This document shows positions 45,562 through 55,110 of a DNA stretch of 57,586 nucleotides, in pieces. The position numbers and the translations under genes were made by a program. The notes under the pieces are model-generated. The model worked only from the letters and a program-made list of their open reading frames with translations. It was not told the DNA's origin and made no database searches. Position 1 is the first letter of the stretch. Each line of letters opens with the position of its first letter. Source of the stretch: Terfezia claveryi (Eukaryota; Ascomycota; Pezizomycetes; Pezizales; Pezizaceae); contig WHUX01000287.1 in the NCBI GenBank assembly GCA_015179025.1, positions 1-57,586 of the forward strand, in the 5' to 3' direction.

Positions 45562-45580
45562 CGGGTTATGAGCCCGGCGC
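45562..45580 (+). other. Primer binding site complementary to initiator Met-tRNA anticodon arm
   Basis: Contains GGGTTATGAGCCC (45563-45575), the complement of the GGGCUCAUAACCC anticodon arm of initiator tRNA-Met. Copia-type elements prime from an internal half of this tRNA. It lies about 40 bp upstream of the gag ATG. Confidence 0.75.
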
Positions 45581-45604
45581 TCCAAAGCGACACTCCAATA
45601 TACA

Positions 45605-46180
45605 ATGTCAAGCTCTGCAGAAGCCTCGGGGTCGGGCAACGACTCAGTGAGGCCTCCAGGAGCCCCCCAAAACACGAACACAACACCCGATCAAAAAATA
45701 ACCACACTCACGACCAAACTAAATAGATCAAACAATTACCCTGAATGGGTCATAGCCATGTAACTCTACTTCTAAATGATCCAACTAGGAGATCATCGAG
45801 CATGGGATATTATCAAAGGAACATACCGAAAACCCCTAGATAAGCCACAAGAATGGCTGGACGGGAATCACTATATTCTTCTTACTATCCTAAAAAATAG
45901 CGAACCTCAGGTCCGTAGTTGAATTGCGATAGTAGAAAAAGCCAAAGATGCCGGGAATACCCTCAAACAAGCCTATGAAGGAAGAACAGCAACTGAATTC
46001 CATTCTTTATTAAGAAGCTTGGTATATCTCCACTATGACGATAGGAAACACTCGATCGATCTCGGAACACATTACAGCATACGAAAAACTCTGGAATACC
46101 TTCTCAGGCATTATCGCTCGAGCAGACCTTACCAAGGATACTGGATTTGGTAGAGGATTACTGGCCTCATCAGAAACGAT
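45605..46180 (+). pseudogene. gag of a Ty1/Copia element (three stops, one frameshift)
   Basis: ATG at 45605 (MSSSAEASGSGNDS). The Copia Gag pattern follows: LTTKLNRSNNYPEWVIAM, a GDHRAWDIIKG block, then SEPQVRS and TATEFHSLLRSLV. In-frame stops TAA 45761-45763, TAA 45773-45775 and TGA 45920-45922 all fit C-to-T changes (CAA, CAA, CGA). A frame change near 46055 is followed by SEHITAYEKLWNTFSG in another frame. The sequence stops at about 46180 in a GC-rich block, before the family D element. Protease, integrase and RT of this element are absent. Confidence 0.8.
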
Positions 46181-46288
46181 TGCAGTTTGCCTTTGCGGCC
46201 CCCGACGCCCGCGATGTTCTAAAGACAAACTGACAGTTAACGGCGCAGCGCGGAAGACTGTTGCCGCCCGGGCGCCGCTCCCTCACAG
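46181..46288. other. GC-rich sequence left of family D
   Basis: Abruptly GC-rich (ggcgcc-type motifs) after the Copia gag, and it continues at 53164 beyond the family D element. agtttgcctttgcggc resembles the arms of the hairpin at 39621. The Copia gag was therefore interrupted before family D arrived. Confidence 0.4.
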
Positions 46289-46589
46289 TGTTACGGGCTG
46301 ATATTTGCCCGATAAGGAGGCCAGTGGATCGGGTGTATTTTAGCTTTCCGAGTTGTTTGCATTAGATAGATAACGTTACTAGCTTAGTTTAGTCAATGTC
46401 AGGCTACGAGGAGGTTATAAAGGCCCCTCCTGGCTGGTGGAATAAGAATCAAGTCTCGCACGCTCACTGAGACGAAGAAAAAGAGTCACACTGAACTGAA
46501 CTGAACGGAACACAATCCACACACGCCGTCAAGCTATTATCAAGCCAAAGAGCCCTGGTCATCGTGAGGGTTTCTTTTGTCGCTTAACA
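46289..46589 (+). repeat. 5' LTR of family D (301 bp)
   Basis: Contains TATAAAG at 46416-46422 as promoter candidate. Compared base by base with 52859-53159 without finding a difference. Confidence 0.93.
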
Positions 46590-46633
46590 CTGGAGCCAAA
46601 GGCGAGGCGGCGGCACAATAACAACAACGACTG

Positions 46634-47915
46634 AAAACCCGTATCTACAACACTGGATCAGTTCTACCGAGACTCCGAGGAGGAGTGTAGTATCCTACGC
46701 AACAACACCAGTACTTGCGGAGTACTGGCCAAGGCTGCGTTGAGGCTCTTCTATTTCGGCAAGCAAACTGAATTCGAGTATAGCAGGTTACCGGCATCAG
46801 AGAAGGCAGTTGTTAGAAAGATTGTATCAAAGAACTTCACTACGACCACCTTGCCGAAGGTGGTATTGGAGTTATCAGCAGAGAACCTCAAACGACATCC
46901 CGAGTTGTACACAAACCAAGGAAAGAACGACCAAGGCCTTATACCCCCAATCTTCTTCCTTGAGTGGACTCAGGACTCGACCACATATCAACGATATCTA
47001 CAGGCTTTCTGTGAGAATCCAACAATAGCCGTATCCTTGCGAGAACACAAGCAGCGAGAACACGAACAGCCCGAGTTTCAGTCAGAATTGAGGAAGGTAG
47101 AAGACAAGTGGGTAGAAGACGAGATGGCTGCCCAGGCTGAACAGTTGCGAACCCAATACATTACGTCCATTATTAACAAAGAGTTTAATGGGACTGCGAA
47201 GTTCAAGGGGTTTCAGAGATCCTTTGAAACTATGGTAAGGCTGCATGATAATGCAGGATCGGTAGAGAACCGAGCAGCTATGGACGACGAAATGAAGCGA
47301 GAACTCTTGCTGGCAATATTGAAGGATCCAACCATACCACCAGCAAAAGGAATAGATGGGCGGAAGTTTATAGGAGCTCAGTCGTGGTTGGCAGAACAGG
47401 AGGAAGACGATATCGCTACCTACCAACAGCTCGCACAACGATTGAATGAGAAATATGGGGACAGAGATGAAGAAACGACACCACAGCTGGTGGCTATCCA
47501 GCTGAAGATCCTCAAGCAAGAAGGAAAGCCAGTTGATGAGTATGTGGCATGCTTTGAGGACATCAGGGATAAGGTGTCAGCAACGCAGTTGGCTACTATC
47601 ATGACACCCTATAACCAGATCGAGACGTTTGTTTCTGGCCTGGATCCGGCACTAATGAAGTTGTATGTGAAGGATAACAGGGAGTTTCGAAGTGAGACGT
47701 GGGAAGAGACGAAGAAGAAGGTCAGAACAGCGGAGGTAAAGCACAAGCTAGGGGAAGACTCGATTTTTGCGGATAACCGGAAGAAGTACAAGGCGGGCAG
47801 CTCTGCTAACCCCACGACCGAGGATTTGACCAATCAGCGAAGCGGCACCGACAACAAGCCGCTAAATACCAACAAGAAAAGGCCGAACTGCAGAGAAGGC
47901 TTGACGAGGCTTTAG
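46634..47915 (+). CDS. gag (capsid) of family D
   Basis: Open from the codon after TGA at about 46631-46633 to a stop at 47913-47915. Protein-like from about 46700 (DQFYRDSEEE, then LRLFYFGKQTEFEYSRLP). It contains the retrotransposon capsid pattern: an SWLAEQEEDDIATYQQLAQR helix, LNEKYGDRDEETTPQL, and KQEGKPVDEYVACFEDIRDK near 47520-47570. No in-frame ATG occurs before about 47122, so the start is a non-AUG codon or comes from splicing, or the ATG was lost. It overlaps the next frame over about 47810-47915. Confidence 0.8.
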
Positions 47916-49015
47916 GCAGAGAGAAAATGCTAGTCGAATCCCAGAAAAAGCTCATGAGTGGCAATACGGGAAATACGGGCAATAATGGAAATCCGGGAAA
48001 TACGGGCAATAATGGAAATCCGGGAAATGCAGGAAATCCAGCTTCAGGGAATCCTAGGAGTTCGGGAAACCGACAAGGAAACGGAGGCAACCCAAGGATG
48101 ACACAGGTATTGTGTTGGAATTGTTGGGAGTTTGGTCACCACGCGGGAGCCTGTAAGGAAGCAGCAAGGAATGACGAAGAACGAGAACAACTGCGAGTTC
48201 AGAAGGGTGTCCCAGCCCCAACCGCATGGCAACAACGGATAGCTACGGCAAGAATGAGCAATATGACAATCGAATCAGCAGCACGCACCCAAGGGTTATA
48301 TGAAGAGGAGGAGTATGAGTTTGGGTTTGGGATGACGGTAGAGATTCATCAGGCCCGAGATACCAGTACGTATCAGGCTCGAGACATTGAGGTTCACCAG
48401 ACTGGGGATAGAGGTGATCTCCAAGCTTACCCAGCTAGAGGAAATCCAGATACTATATACCCATCACCAGCCGACAGGCGCAAGACCCGCCAACAACGAG
48501 GCCAAGAGAGGCCTTTTGTTCAAGCAGACAAGTGGGTAGAAGATACAGTGATAACGGTACCAATACGCCAGTTATGTACGGAGTCAGCTGAGTTCAAGGA
48601 AAAGCTCTTTAAAAGCTTAAACTCACCACAAAACCAGGCGGAGCCAGAGTCTGAGAACGAACGAGAAGTGCCGCAGCCGGCCAATACGAGAAGGAACATA
48701 CCGAGGAGAGAGCCTCAACCTCAGCCTCAACCTCAACCCGAACCAGAGCTCATTTCGGACCCAGAGTCGGAGTCGGACGAAATGGAGGATACTATAAGAG
48801 TGCAGCCACCGAGAAGGGCGAATGTGGCAGCTAAAGAAGAAGAGGAACAGGAATGGTCACCGGCCTTCCTTGTAGGGGCTTTCTTTGGGAAAACCTTCAA
48901 CCAAGATGTTTTATTAGATTGTGGAGCAACGTGCTCGTTGGTGAGTCCAGAACTGTCTACTAAGATCTTGCGGGAGAATACAGGATATACAGTGATCAAG
49001 CCAGAACAGAGATGA
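47810..49015 (+). CDS. Nucleocapsid and protease N terminus of family D
   Basis: Frame -1 to gag. It opens after a TAA at 47807-47809 with a Gln-rich coiled coil (AKYQQEKAELQRRLDEALG), then a Gly-Asn-Thr/Pro repeat. The CCHC knuckle CWNCWEFGHHAGAC is at about 48115-48155, followed by a Pro/Gln-rich and acidic linker (PQPQPQPQPEPE). The protease strand VLLDCGATCSLV at about 48910-48945 has Cys at the Ser/Thr position. It ends at TGA 49013-49015. The frame before it may be reached by -1 frameshifting or may be separated by a one-base deletion. Confidence 0.78.
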   Translation, partial: PHDRGFDQSAKRHRQQAAKYQQEKAELQRRLDEALGREKMLVESQKKLMSGNTGNTGNNGNPGNTGNNGNPGNAGNPASGNPRSSGNRQGNGGNPRMTQVLCWNCWEFGHHAGACKEAARNDEEREQLRVQKGVPAPTAWQQRIATARMSNMTIESAARTQGLYEEEEYEFGFGMTVEIHQARDTSTYQARDIEVHQTGDRGDLQAYPARGNPDTIYPSPADRRKTRQQRGQERPFVQADKWVEDTVITVPIRQLCTESAEFKEKLFKSLNSPQNQAEPESENEREVPQPANTRRNIPRREPQPQPQPQPEPELISDPESESDEMEDTIRVQPPRRANVAAKEEEEQEWSPAFLVGAFFGKTFNQDVLLDCGATCSLVSPELSTKILRENTGYTVIKPEQR

Positions 49016-49018
49016 GTG

Positions 49019-49578
49019 TTACTGGAATTGGAGGAAAAAGTACCGTGGAAGGGTAGGTGAAGATAGTTATTGACTTGGGGAAAGGAGTGGTGGCAGAGCA
49101 TACCCTACTAATTTGCAGAGTGGGCGGGGGTTATGAGGTTTTGCTGGGAAAGCCGTTCCTGGCTATGATTGATGCAAAAGTCGGTATGCGCCATGATTAT
49201 ATCGAAGTCCCAAGAATGAATGGCCCACCTATACTTCTAGAGGGAAGGAGATATGTCGGAGGCCGCAAATGGATGTTTTCGGAGACTGCCAAAAGTGAGA
49301 AATGCCTGATCTATGCCACTACCGACTATAACCCATATACAGTAAAGCATCTGAAGGTGACCCCTCGAGTGCTAGCATGCGCATTAGCCATTTAGGTGGA
49401 GGTTGCGGGTGAAGGGGTTGAGTTGCGAGCGGATGAAGGGGTTGAGTTGCGAGCGGATGAAGGGGTTGAGTTGCGAGCGGATGAAGGGGTTGAGATGGGA
49501 AATAGGTCGGCCTTGGAAGAGAGAATGCAGAAGGCCATTTCACAATATTTTGCCAGAGTTGGAAAACTGACAAAGTAA
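49019..49578 (+). pseudogene. Protease C-terminal part and linker of family D
   Basis: Frame -1 to the previous one. SVTGIGGKSTVEG is followed by TAG 49054-49056 (probably CAG originally). Then come VKIVIDLGKGVVAE, the VLLGKPFLAMIDAKV strand typical of retroelement protease ends, a TAG at 49393-49395, and a linker with three GVELRADE units (24 bp each). It ends at TAA 49576-49578. Confidence 0.7.
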
Positions 49579-51932
49579 GGAAAAACGGGGCTTGGGCGGG
49601 AAACCTGGTATTGAGAACGTCCGAGGAACAGCACGTTCATCAACTGGAACAAGCGGAAGGTGAAGATATTTTCGACGATATGCCTACTGGGATCGATGAG
49701 GGAATCGAGGACGTGGTCATTGGAGATATCACCTGGAAGGTCAATTTGGAGGGAGTATCAGAGATACAACGAAGGCGACTATACTGGATATTGGAAGAAA
49801 TCAGGCCATGGGTGGCTACTAACGTGCTTGAGATGAGACACACGCATATCCTCAAACACCGGATTCAGCTAAAAAAAGACGCAAGGATGAAGGTTCAGAA
49901 TCGAAAGGTGCGGTTAGCATATAAAGAGCGGGAATGGTTGGTAGGCTATTTGGCCAAGCTGGAGGAAGCCAATTTGATATCACGCATCCGAGAAACAGAG
50001 ATGTCATCAGATATCAAACTAGCCATCAAGCATAACTCAGCAGATCCGTTTAGACTCTGTATAAACTATATCTTCTTGAACTCGATTTCGGAGAAGGGAG
50101 TTGGCCAATTAAGAGGCCTAGATGAGGTGCTACAAGCCCTGGCGGGGAGGCTTGTCTATAGCGGCATTGATGGGTTTTCAGGGTATTACTGCATACCAAT
50201 GGATCATGACTCAATATACTTGACAGCATTTATAGTACCAGGAGAAGGAGCATTCATTTGGAATTATATGCCTTTCGGATTGCAGGGTGCCCCAGGCACA
50301 TATTCAGATTTCATGCGTATGGTTTTTGGAGATGTAGTCGGGCCTAACCTACAGTTCTACTTAGACAATCTCGATACGGCGAGTGGACAACCAGGAGGTC
50401 AGCTGAATAAAGCCATTGATGATCAGTTAGATTTATTAGAATTTGTGGTTTTTCCAAGGTATAGGAAAGCAAATGCCTCTATTAACCCAAGAAAATCACC
50501 TCTACTTATGCGGACACAGAAGATGCTAGGGCATGTGGTATCTCAGAGAGGAATCTCCAAATCACCGGAATTGGTAGATAAGTTTTCCACCTTGTTTAGA
50601 ACACCAGTTACCAGCCCAGAGGATATCGAACGGAGCCTAGCTGCAATCCGATGGCTGGCAAAATTCATTCCGAGCTTATCTGACAAAACCAAGTTCATGA
50701 GTGAGAAACTACGAGGGTGGAAGGGGGGAGTTAGAGCAGGTATACAGCCAGGCCCGAAAGGTAGAAAGGGCAAAAGGATGCCAGGGAAAGACTATGTTTT
50801 TGAGTGGACAGAAGAAGATCAGCTGAGAATGATGGAATTGGTCATGGATATCCAAATGAATGTTACTCTGCAGGTGTTCGACCCAGAACGCCCAGTGGTA
50901 ATGATGTTTGATGCAAGCCCATGGGCGATCTCGTGCGTTATCGGGCAGCTGGCTCGCAAGGACAGCAAGGACAGTGAGGTTACTCCAATGGATCGGTATC
51001 GAATGGTTATCCCTTCTACCTTCTTATCAAAAGCGCTCAACAAAACCCAGGAGAGATGGGCACAAACCGAGAAGGAAGCCTATGCAGTATACTACTTCAC
51101 TAGTAAGAATCGGCATCTTTTGTATGGAACACGGATTTTCTTCTATACAGATTGCCAGTATTTGACTTATATCTATAACCTGAGATCCACCAATAACAAG
51201 ATAAATCGGTGGGTACTGGCTCTGCAGGAGTTTGACTTCACTATTCATCATGTACCGGGTCGGACCCTTATCGTGCCGGACGCGTTGTCCAGAGTGCCGA
51301 AAGAACTGCTAGAGGAGGTAGAGAGAGCGGAATGGGAAAACATCAAGCGAGCTGGCGAGGAAAAGCGAGCTGGCGAGGAAAAGCGAGCTGGTGAGGAAGT
51401 GGCAATGGGAGAGGTGTTGGTAGCGGAAGGATCATGGAATAGTTGGAGGTCGGGAATTAAGAGATTTCTTTTGTCTGGTGATTTTGCAGGTGATTGGAGA
51501 AGCGCGGATAGGGCTAGAATTCGGAAGATGGCAAGAAGGTATAGGATGGAAGAGAATACGGGAAGGTTGATGCTGGAGGGATATGACAGTATTTGGAGAG
51601 CGGTCCCTACACAAACCCAGATTTCTACTCTCCTAACAGCTTTTCACGATTCCGCATGCGCTGGCTATTATGCAGCAGAGATTACTTACCGGAAGATATT
51701 GGAAGCAGGATATGCTTGGCCAACAATGATCAAAGACTGCCGACAATATTGTAGGTCTTGTGAGAGATGCCAAAAATGCCAGGACCTGGTAGATTTCCCG
51801 GTTGAACCACTTAGGCCTATCGTGATGCTTGAGCCTTTCGAGATGATTACTATTGATTACGCAGGACCGTTTGAACCAGCGGGAGGTCACGTTTATACTC
51901 TGGTGATGATTGAGAATATGACCGGTTCTTAG
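49560..51932 (+). CDS. Reverse transcriptase, RNase H and integrase N terminus of family D
   Basis: Open for about 790 codons, again -1 to the preceding frame, with no ATG at its start. RT: RLCINYIFLNSI, YSGIDGFSGYYCIPM (first Asp), MPFGLQGAPGTYSDFM, and FYLDNLDTAS at about 50360-50390, where the second catalytic Asp is Asn. RNase H: VVMMFDASPWA, EKEAYAVYY, YTDCQYLTY, then PDALSRV. KRAGEE is repeated three times (51350-51400). The integrase zinc domain, FHDSACAGYY, has Tyr in place of the second His, followed by CRSCERCQKC. The core begins MITIDYAGPF. It ends at TAG 51930-51932 after ENMTG. Confidence 0.88.
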   Translation, partial: WKTDKVRKNGAWAGNLVLRTSEEQHVHQLEQAEGEDIFDDMPTGIDEGIEDVVIGDITWKVNLEGVSEIQRRRLYWILEEIRPWVATNVLEMRHTHILKHRIQLKKDARMKVQNRKVRLAYKEREWLVGYLAKLEEANLISRIRETEMSSDIKLAIKHNSADPFRLCINYIFLNSISEKGVGQLRGLDEVLQALAGRLVYSGIDGFSGYYCIPMDHDSIYLTAFIVPGEGAFIWNYMPFGLQGAPGTYSDFMRMVFGDVVGPNLQFYLDNLDTASGQPGGQLNKAIDDQLDLLEFVVFPRYRKANASINPRKSPLLMRTQKMLGHVVSQRGISKSPELVDKFSTLFRTPVTSPEDIERSLAAIRWLAKFIPSLSDKTKFMSEKLRGWKGGVRAGIQPGPKGRKGKRMPGKDYVFEWTEEDQLRMMELVMDIQMNVTLQVFDPERPVVMMFDASPWAISCVIGQLARKDSKDSEVTPMDRYRMVIPSTFLSKALNKTQERWAQTEKEAYAVYYFTSKNRHLLYGTRIFFYTDCQYLTYIYNLRSTNNKINRWVLALQEFDFTIHHVPGRTLIVPDALSRVPKELLEEVERAEWENIKRAGEEKRAGEEKRAGEEVAMGEVLVAEGSWNSWRSGIKRFLLSGDFAGDWRSADRARIRKMARRYRMEENTGRLMLEGYDSIWRAVPTQTQISTLLTAFHDSACAGYYAAEITYRKILEAGYAWPTMIKDCRQYCRSCERCQKCQDLVDFPVEPLRPIVMLEPFEMITIDYAGPFEPAGGHVYTLVMIENMTGS

Positions 51933-52678
51933 ATTTGGCCTCTTGCAGGTCTGCAACAGGAGAAGCTACGGTGAAGATGCTGGATATATATTGCGCTAGG
52001 CATGGGTTTCCAAGAGTCATACATACAGACAGAGGCCCTCACTTCCATAACCATGAATGCATGGAATGGGCAGAAGAGAATGGAGTCCGATGGGTATTTG
52101 CAGGCCCAGGAACGGCAAAGACACAAGGAAAAGCGGAGAGAGCTATTCGGTCAGTTAAACGGTCCATAGCTAAGCTTGCAAACCAAGATCCGAAGGCTTG
52201 GAAAAAGCTTCTTCAACCTACGCAGTTCTCCTTCAACTCGAAAATTGGTCAATTGGGTTATTCGCCTTTTCAGCTACTATACGGATATCAGCCGAGGTCA
52301 GCTATCCAGAACCTGGTGTTGCCAATGGAGGTGGGGAGGTATGAGGACAAAATGGTATTCCTCAGGAATGAGAAGTTGGACGAGATTAGACACTTAGCAA
52401 CCGAGAGGCAATTGAAGGCTTGGGATCACCGTGTCGAACAATACCAGGCCAAACTGAGGGATCACCACTATCTTGTTGGCGATTTGGTACTGTTCCAAAA
52501 CTATTCTAAGAGGCATAAGCCGGGGAGCCCGTGGGAAGATAGATGGAAGGGACCGGCACGAATCACATATATCACATCGAAGGGGAAGATCGACTTCCAA
52601 ACGACCAATGGGACGATACATAAAGGTTGGCATACAGACCGAGTGAAGCCGTTTATCCTGAGGGAATTGGCAGCATAG
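51914..52678 (+). CDS. Integrase core and C terminus of family D
   Basis: Frame -1 to the RT frame, overlapping it. It contains RSATGEATVKMLDIY, VIHTDRGPHFHNHE (second catalytic Asp, about 52018-52060), and GPGTAKTQGKAERAIRSVK (catalytic Glu near 52135). GYSPFQLLYGYQPR and the C-terminal GDLVLF and KGPARITYI strands follow, ending after FILRELAA. The core would be complete if joined to the upstream frame by one extra base near 51922. No chromodomain seen. Confidence 0.88.
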   Translation, partial: EYDRFLDLASCRSATGEATVKMLDIYCARHGFPRVIHTDRGPHFHNHECMEWAEENGVRWVFAGPGTAKTQGKAERAIRSVKRSIAKLANQDPKAWKKLLQPTQFSFNSKIGQLGYSPFQLLYGYQPRSAIQNLVLPMEVGRYEDKMVFLRNEKLDEIRHLATERQLKAWDHRVEQYQAKLRDHHYLVGDLVLFQNYSKRHKPGSPWEDRWKGPARITYITSKGKIDFQTTNGTIHKGWHTDRVKPFILRELAA

Positions 52679-52858
52679 CATGTGGGGATAGGTGGATGGA
52701 TGAGGTAGAATATGTCGTTAGTTCATCTTCGCTCTTTAATATGTCGTTAGTTCATCTCCACTCTTTAGTATGTGGTTGGGTTAGTTTTATTTTTTAGCTA
52801 GAGCTTTGTTGTTACGGGACGGTCAGGATGATTCCTAACCATCCCTGATGAAGGGGGG

Positions 52859-53159
52859 TGTTACGGGCTGATATTTGCCCGATAAGGAGGCCAGTGGATC
52901 GGGTGTATTTTAGCTTTCCGAGTTGTTTGCATTAGATAGATAACGTTACTAGCTTAGTTTAGTCAATGTCAGGCTACGAGGAGGTTATAAAGGCCCCTCC
53001 TGGCTGGTGGAATAAGAATCAAGTCTCGCACGCTCACTGAGACGAAGAAAAAGAGTCACACTGAACTGAACTGAACGGAACACAATCCACACACGCCGTC
53101 AAGCTATTATCAAGCCAAAGAGCCCTGGTCATCGTGAGGGTTTCTTTTGTCGCTTAACA
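52859..53159 (+). repeat. 3' LTR of family D (301 bp)
   Basis: Same sequence as 46289-46589 as far as I can read. TATAAAG at 52986-52992. Confidence 0.93.
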
Positions 53160-53163
53160 ACAG

Positions 53164-53730
53164 CGCGCGCCCCACAGCCAGTTGTTAACTCGATGGGTCG
53201 ATGCATGCCGTGACGCTGTACCCTGGGGCTTTGCGCCCTAGGGTTCAGCGTTGTGGAACAGCGCCCTGGCGCCCTATCTTGTGCATCACCGCCCTCAAGC
53301 CATATACTGTTTCTGCCCCCAGGATAGTCGTGCAACGTCCAGGGGCTACAAGAGCGCAGTATGACACGCAGGTGTGCGCCCTGGCACAACTACCTGACAG
53401 ACAATATTTCCACTCTACTTGGCACACGCGGAGAATAATGGTAATAGCAGCCAGGCAAACGCAGCAGGGCAGAGAGAGGCAGTCAGGCAAAAGCAGCCAG
53501 GTATAAGCAATGCATTGCATGTACTATGTGAACTTGAGCTTCTATATACACTGATGAGCCATATTTGTACTACCACCAAACCATTCCATCATAGATCCCA
53601 CTAGGACTCTGTCCTGCGCATATTCCTCCCACAATCCAGCCGTTCCCAGACCTCAGCAGTCTCCAAAGTAGTAACCGCCCTCGCTGATGGAGTTATCCAC
53701 TGCCACAAGCAACCCCTAGCAGTAGAGCAA
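53164..53730. other. GC-rich unassigned sequence
   Basis: Contains gcgccctgg-type motifs and a TGTTCC-rich stretch. The frame at 53201-53506 is open but without coding character. No gene supported. Confidence 0.4.
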
Positions 53731-54662
53731 TTAGCTAGGCAATCCCACAGAGTCCACGGATTTGCTGGCGAGTCCACGTACCTACCTATGTCTGTGCATA
53801 TTGATAGGGGATATCTCGGGAGTGCACTTGCGGAGTCCTAAGAGCAATTAGCAATGCCTCCACATAGAGTCCGCTGGTTTTCTAGCGAGTTCACATGCCT
53901 AGGTATGTCTGTGCATATTGATAGGGGATATCTCGGGGGAGTCCTAATAGAAATTAGCAATGCCCTCACATGGAGTCCGCTGGTTTTCTGGTGAGTTAAC
54001 ATACCTCGCTATGCCTGTGTCTGCGCATATAGATGGGGGATATCTTGCAACTGCACTTGGGGCGTTCTAAGAGCAATTAGCCAGGCCTTCACATAGGGTC
54101 CGCTGGTTTTCTGGCGAGTTCACGTACCTAGCTATGCCTGTGTCTGCGCACATAGATTGGGGATATCTCGCAACTGCACTTTGGGCGTCCTAAGAGCAAT
54201 TAGCTAGGCCTTCACATAGGGTCCGGTGGTTTTCTGGCGAGTTCACGTACCTAGCTATGCCGGTGTCTGCGCACATAAATTGGGGATATCTCGCAACTGC
54301 ACTTTGGGCGTCCTGAGAGCAATTAGCAATGCCCTCACATAGAGTCCCCTGGTTTCTGGCCAGTTCAGTACTTAGCTATGCCTGTGTCTGTGTATATAGA
54401 TGGGGGATATCTCGCAACTTGGGGCGTCCTAAGAGCAATTAGCCAGGCCTTCACATAGGGTCCGCTGGTTTTCTGGCGAGTTCACGCACCTAGCTATGCC
54501 TGTGTCTGCGCACATAGATTGGGGATATCTCGCAACTGGTCCTAAGAGCAATTAGCAATGCCTTCACATGGAGTCCGCTGGTTTCTGGCGAGTTCACGCA
54601 CCTGGCTATGTCTGCGCATATAGATGGGGGATATCTCGAGAGTGCACTGAGGGAGTCCTAAC
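53731..54662. repeat. Tandem array of ~120-bp units (8 units)
   Basis: Each unit reads gagcaattagc, tccgctggttttctggcgag, ttcacgtacctagctatg, tctgcgcatatagatggg, then ggatatctcg and a cctaa junction. Unit lengths vary from about 99 to 130 bp. Units 3-5 are the most alike. No coding frame is kept across the array. Confidence 0.85.
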
Positions 54663-55110
54663 CTCAGCGCTGGCTGCTCCGGCTACTGGCTGGCTGCGTT
54701 ATGTGTCATATGGTGCCGGCAGTCAGGAGGGTACCATTGTAAGGGGGTGTGCCACTAACGTATCAACAACACCACCATAACAGAACTCGAATATTTTTAA
54801 CGTAAAATCGATAGAATTGGCTATGGAGAACAATAATTACGTGGTAAAAAAAAAAAAAAAAAACCTGAGTAAGTAGATAGGTAAAAAGAAAAGACCATTT
54901 TGTATGTAAGGGCGAATAAATGATACATGCCAAGAAAGACTAAAATTACCAAAAAAGGAAATATCTGCAGGATGTGGGGGCCAGACTAGTCTTTATTCAG
55001 TACATGGGTTTTGTGGTGGCTTTAGTATATACGATCTTTGAACTCTATGGTACCATATTAGCAACCATTATAATATACTTTCTTATCTGTTGATACTTTT
55101 AGTAAAATTG
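54663..55110. other. Unassigned region with 19-bp A run
   Basis: A run of 19 A at 54846-54864. Otherwise nothing recognisable. Confidence 0.4.

Larger units (their letters stand above)
46289..53159 (+). mobile_element. Ty3/Gypsy element, family D, complete (6,871 bp)
   Basis: 301-bp LTRs at 46289-46589 and 52859-53159 that I read as identical, TGTTACGG...TTAACA. The primer site candidate TGGAGCCAAAGGCGA is at 46591, one base after the LTR, and the polypurine tract GAAGGGGGG at 52850-52858. The flanks share a 4-bp direct repeat ACAG (46285-46288 and 53160-53163). Order: gag, zinc knuckle, protease, RT, RNase H, integrase, without an obvious chromodomain. It lacks the heavy AT bias of the other elements. 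Frames change four times. Confidence 0.92.

Noticed and set aside
53201..53506. 101-codon frame in GC-rich sequence
   Set aside because: Stop-poor because of composition. Arg/Pro/Ala-rich with no domain pattern, and overlapped by equal frames on the other strand.
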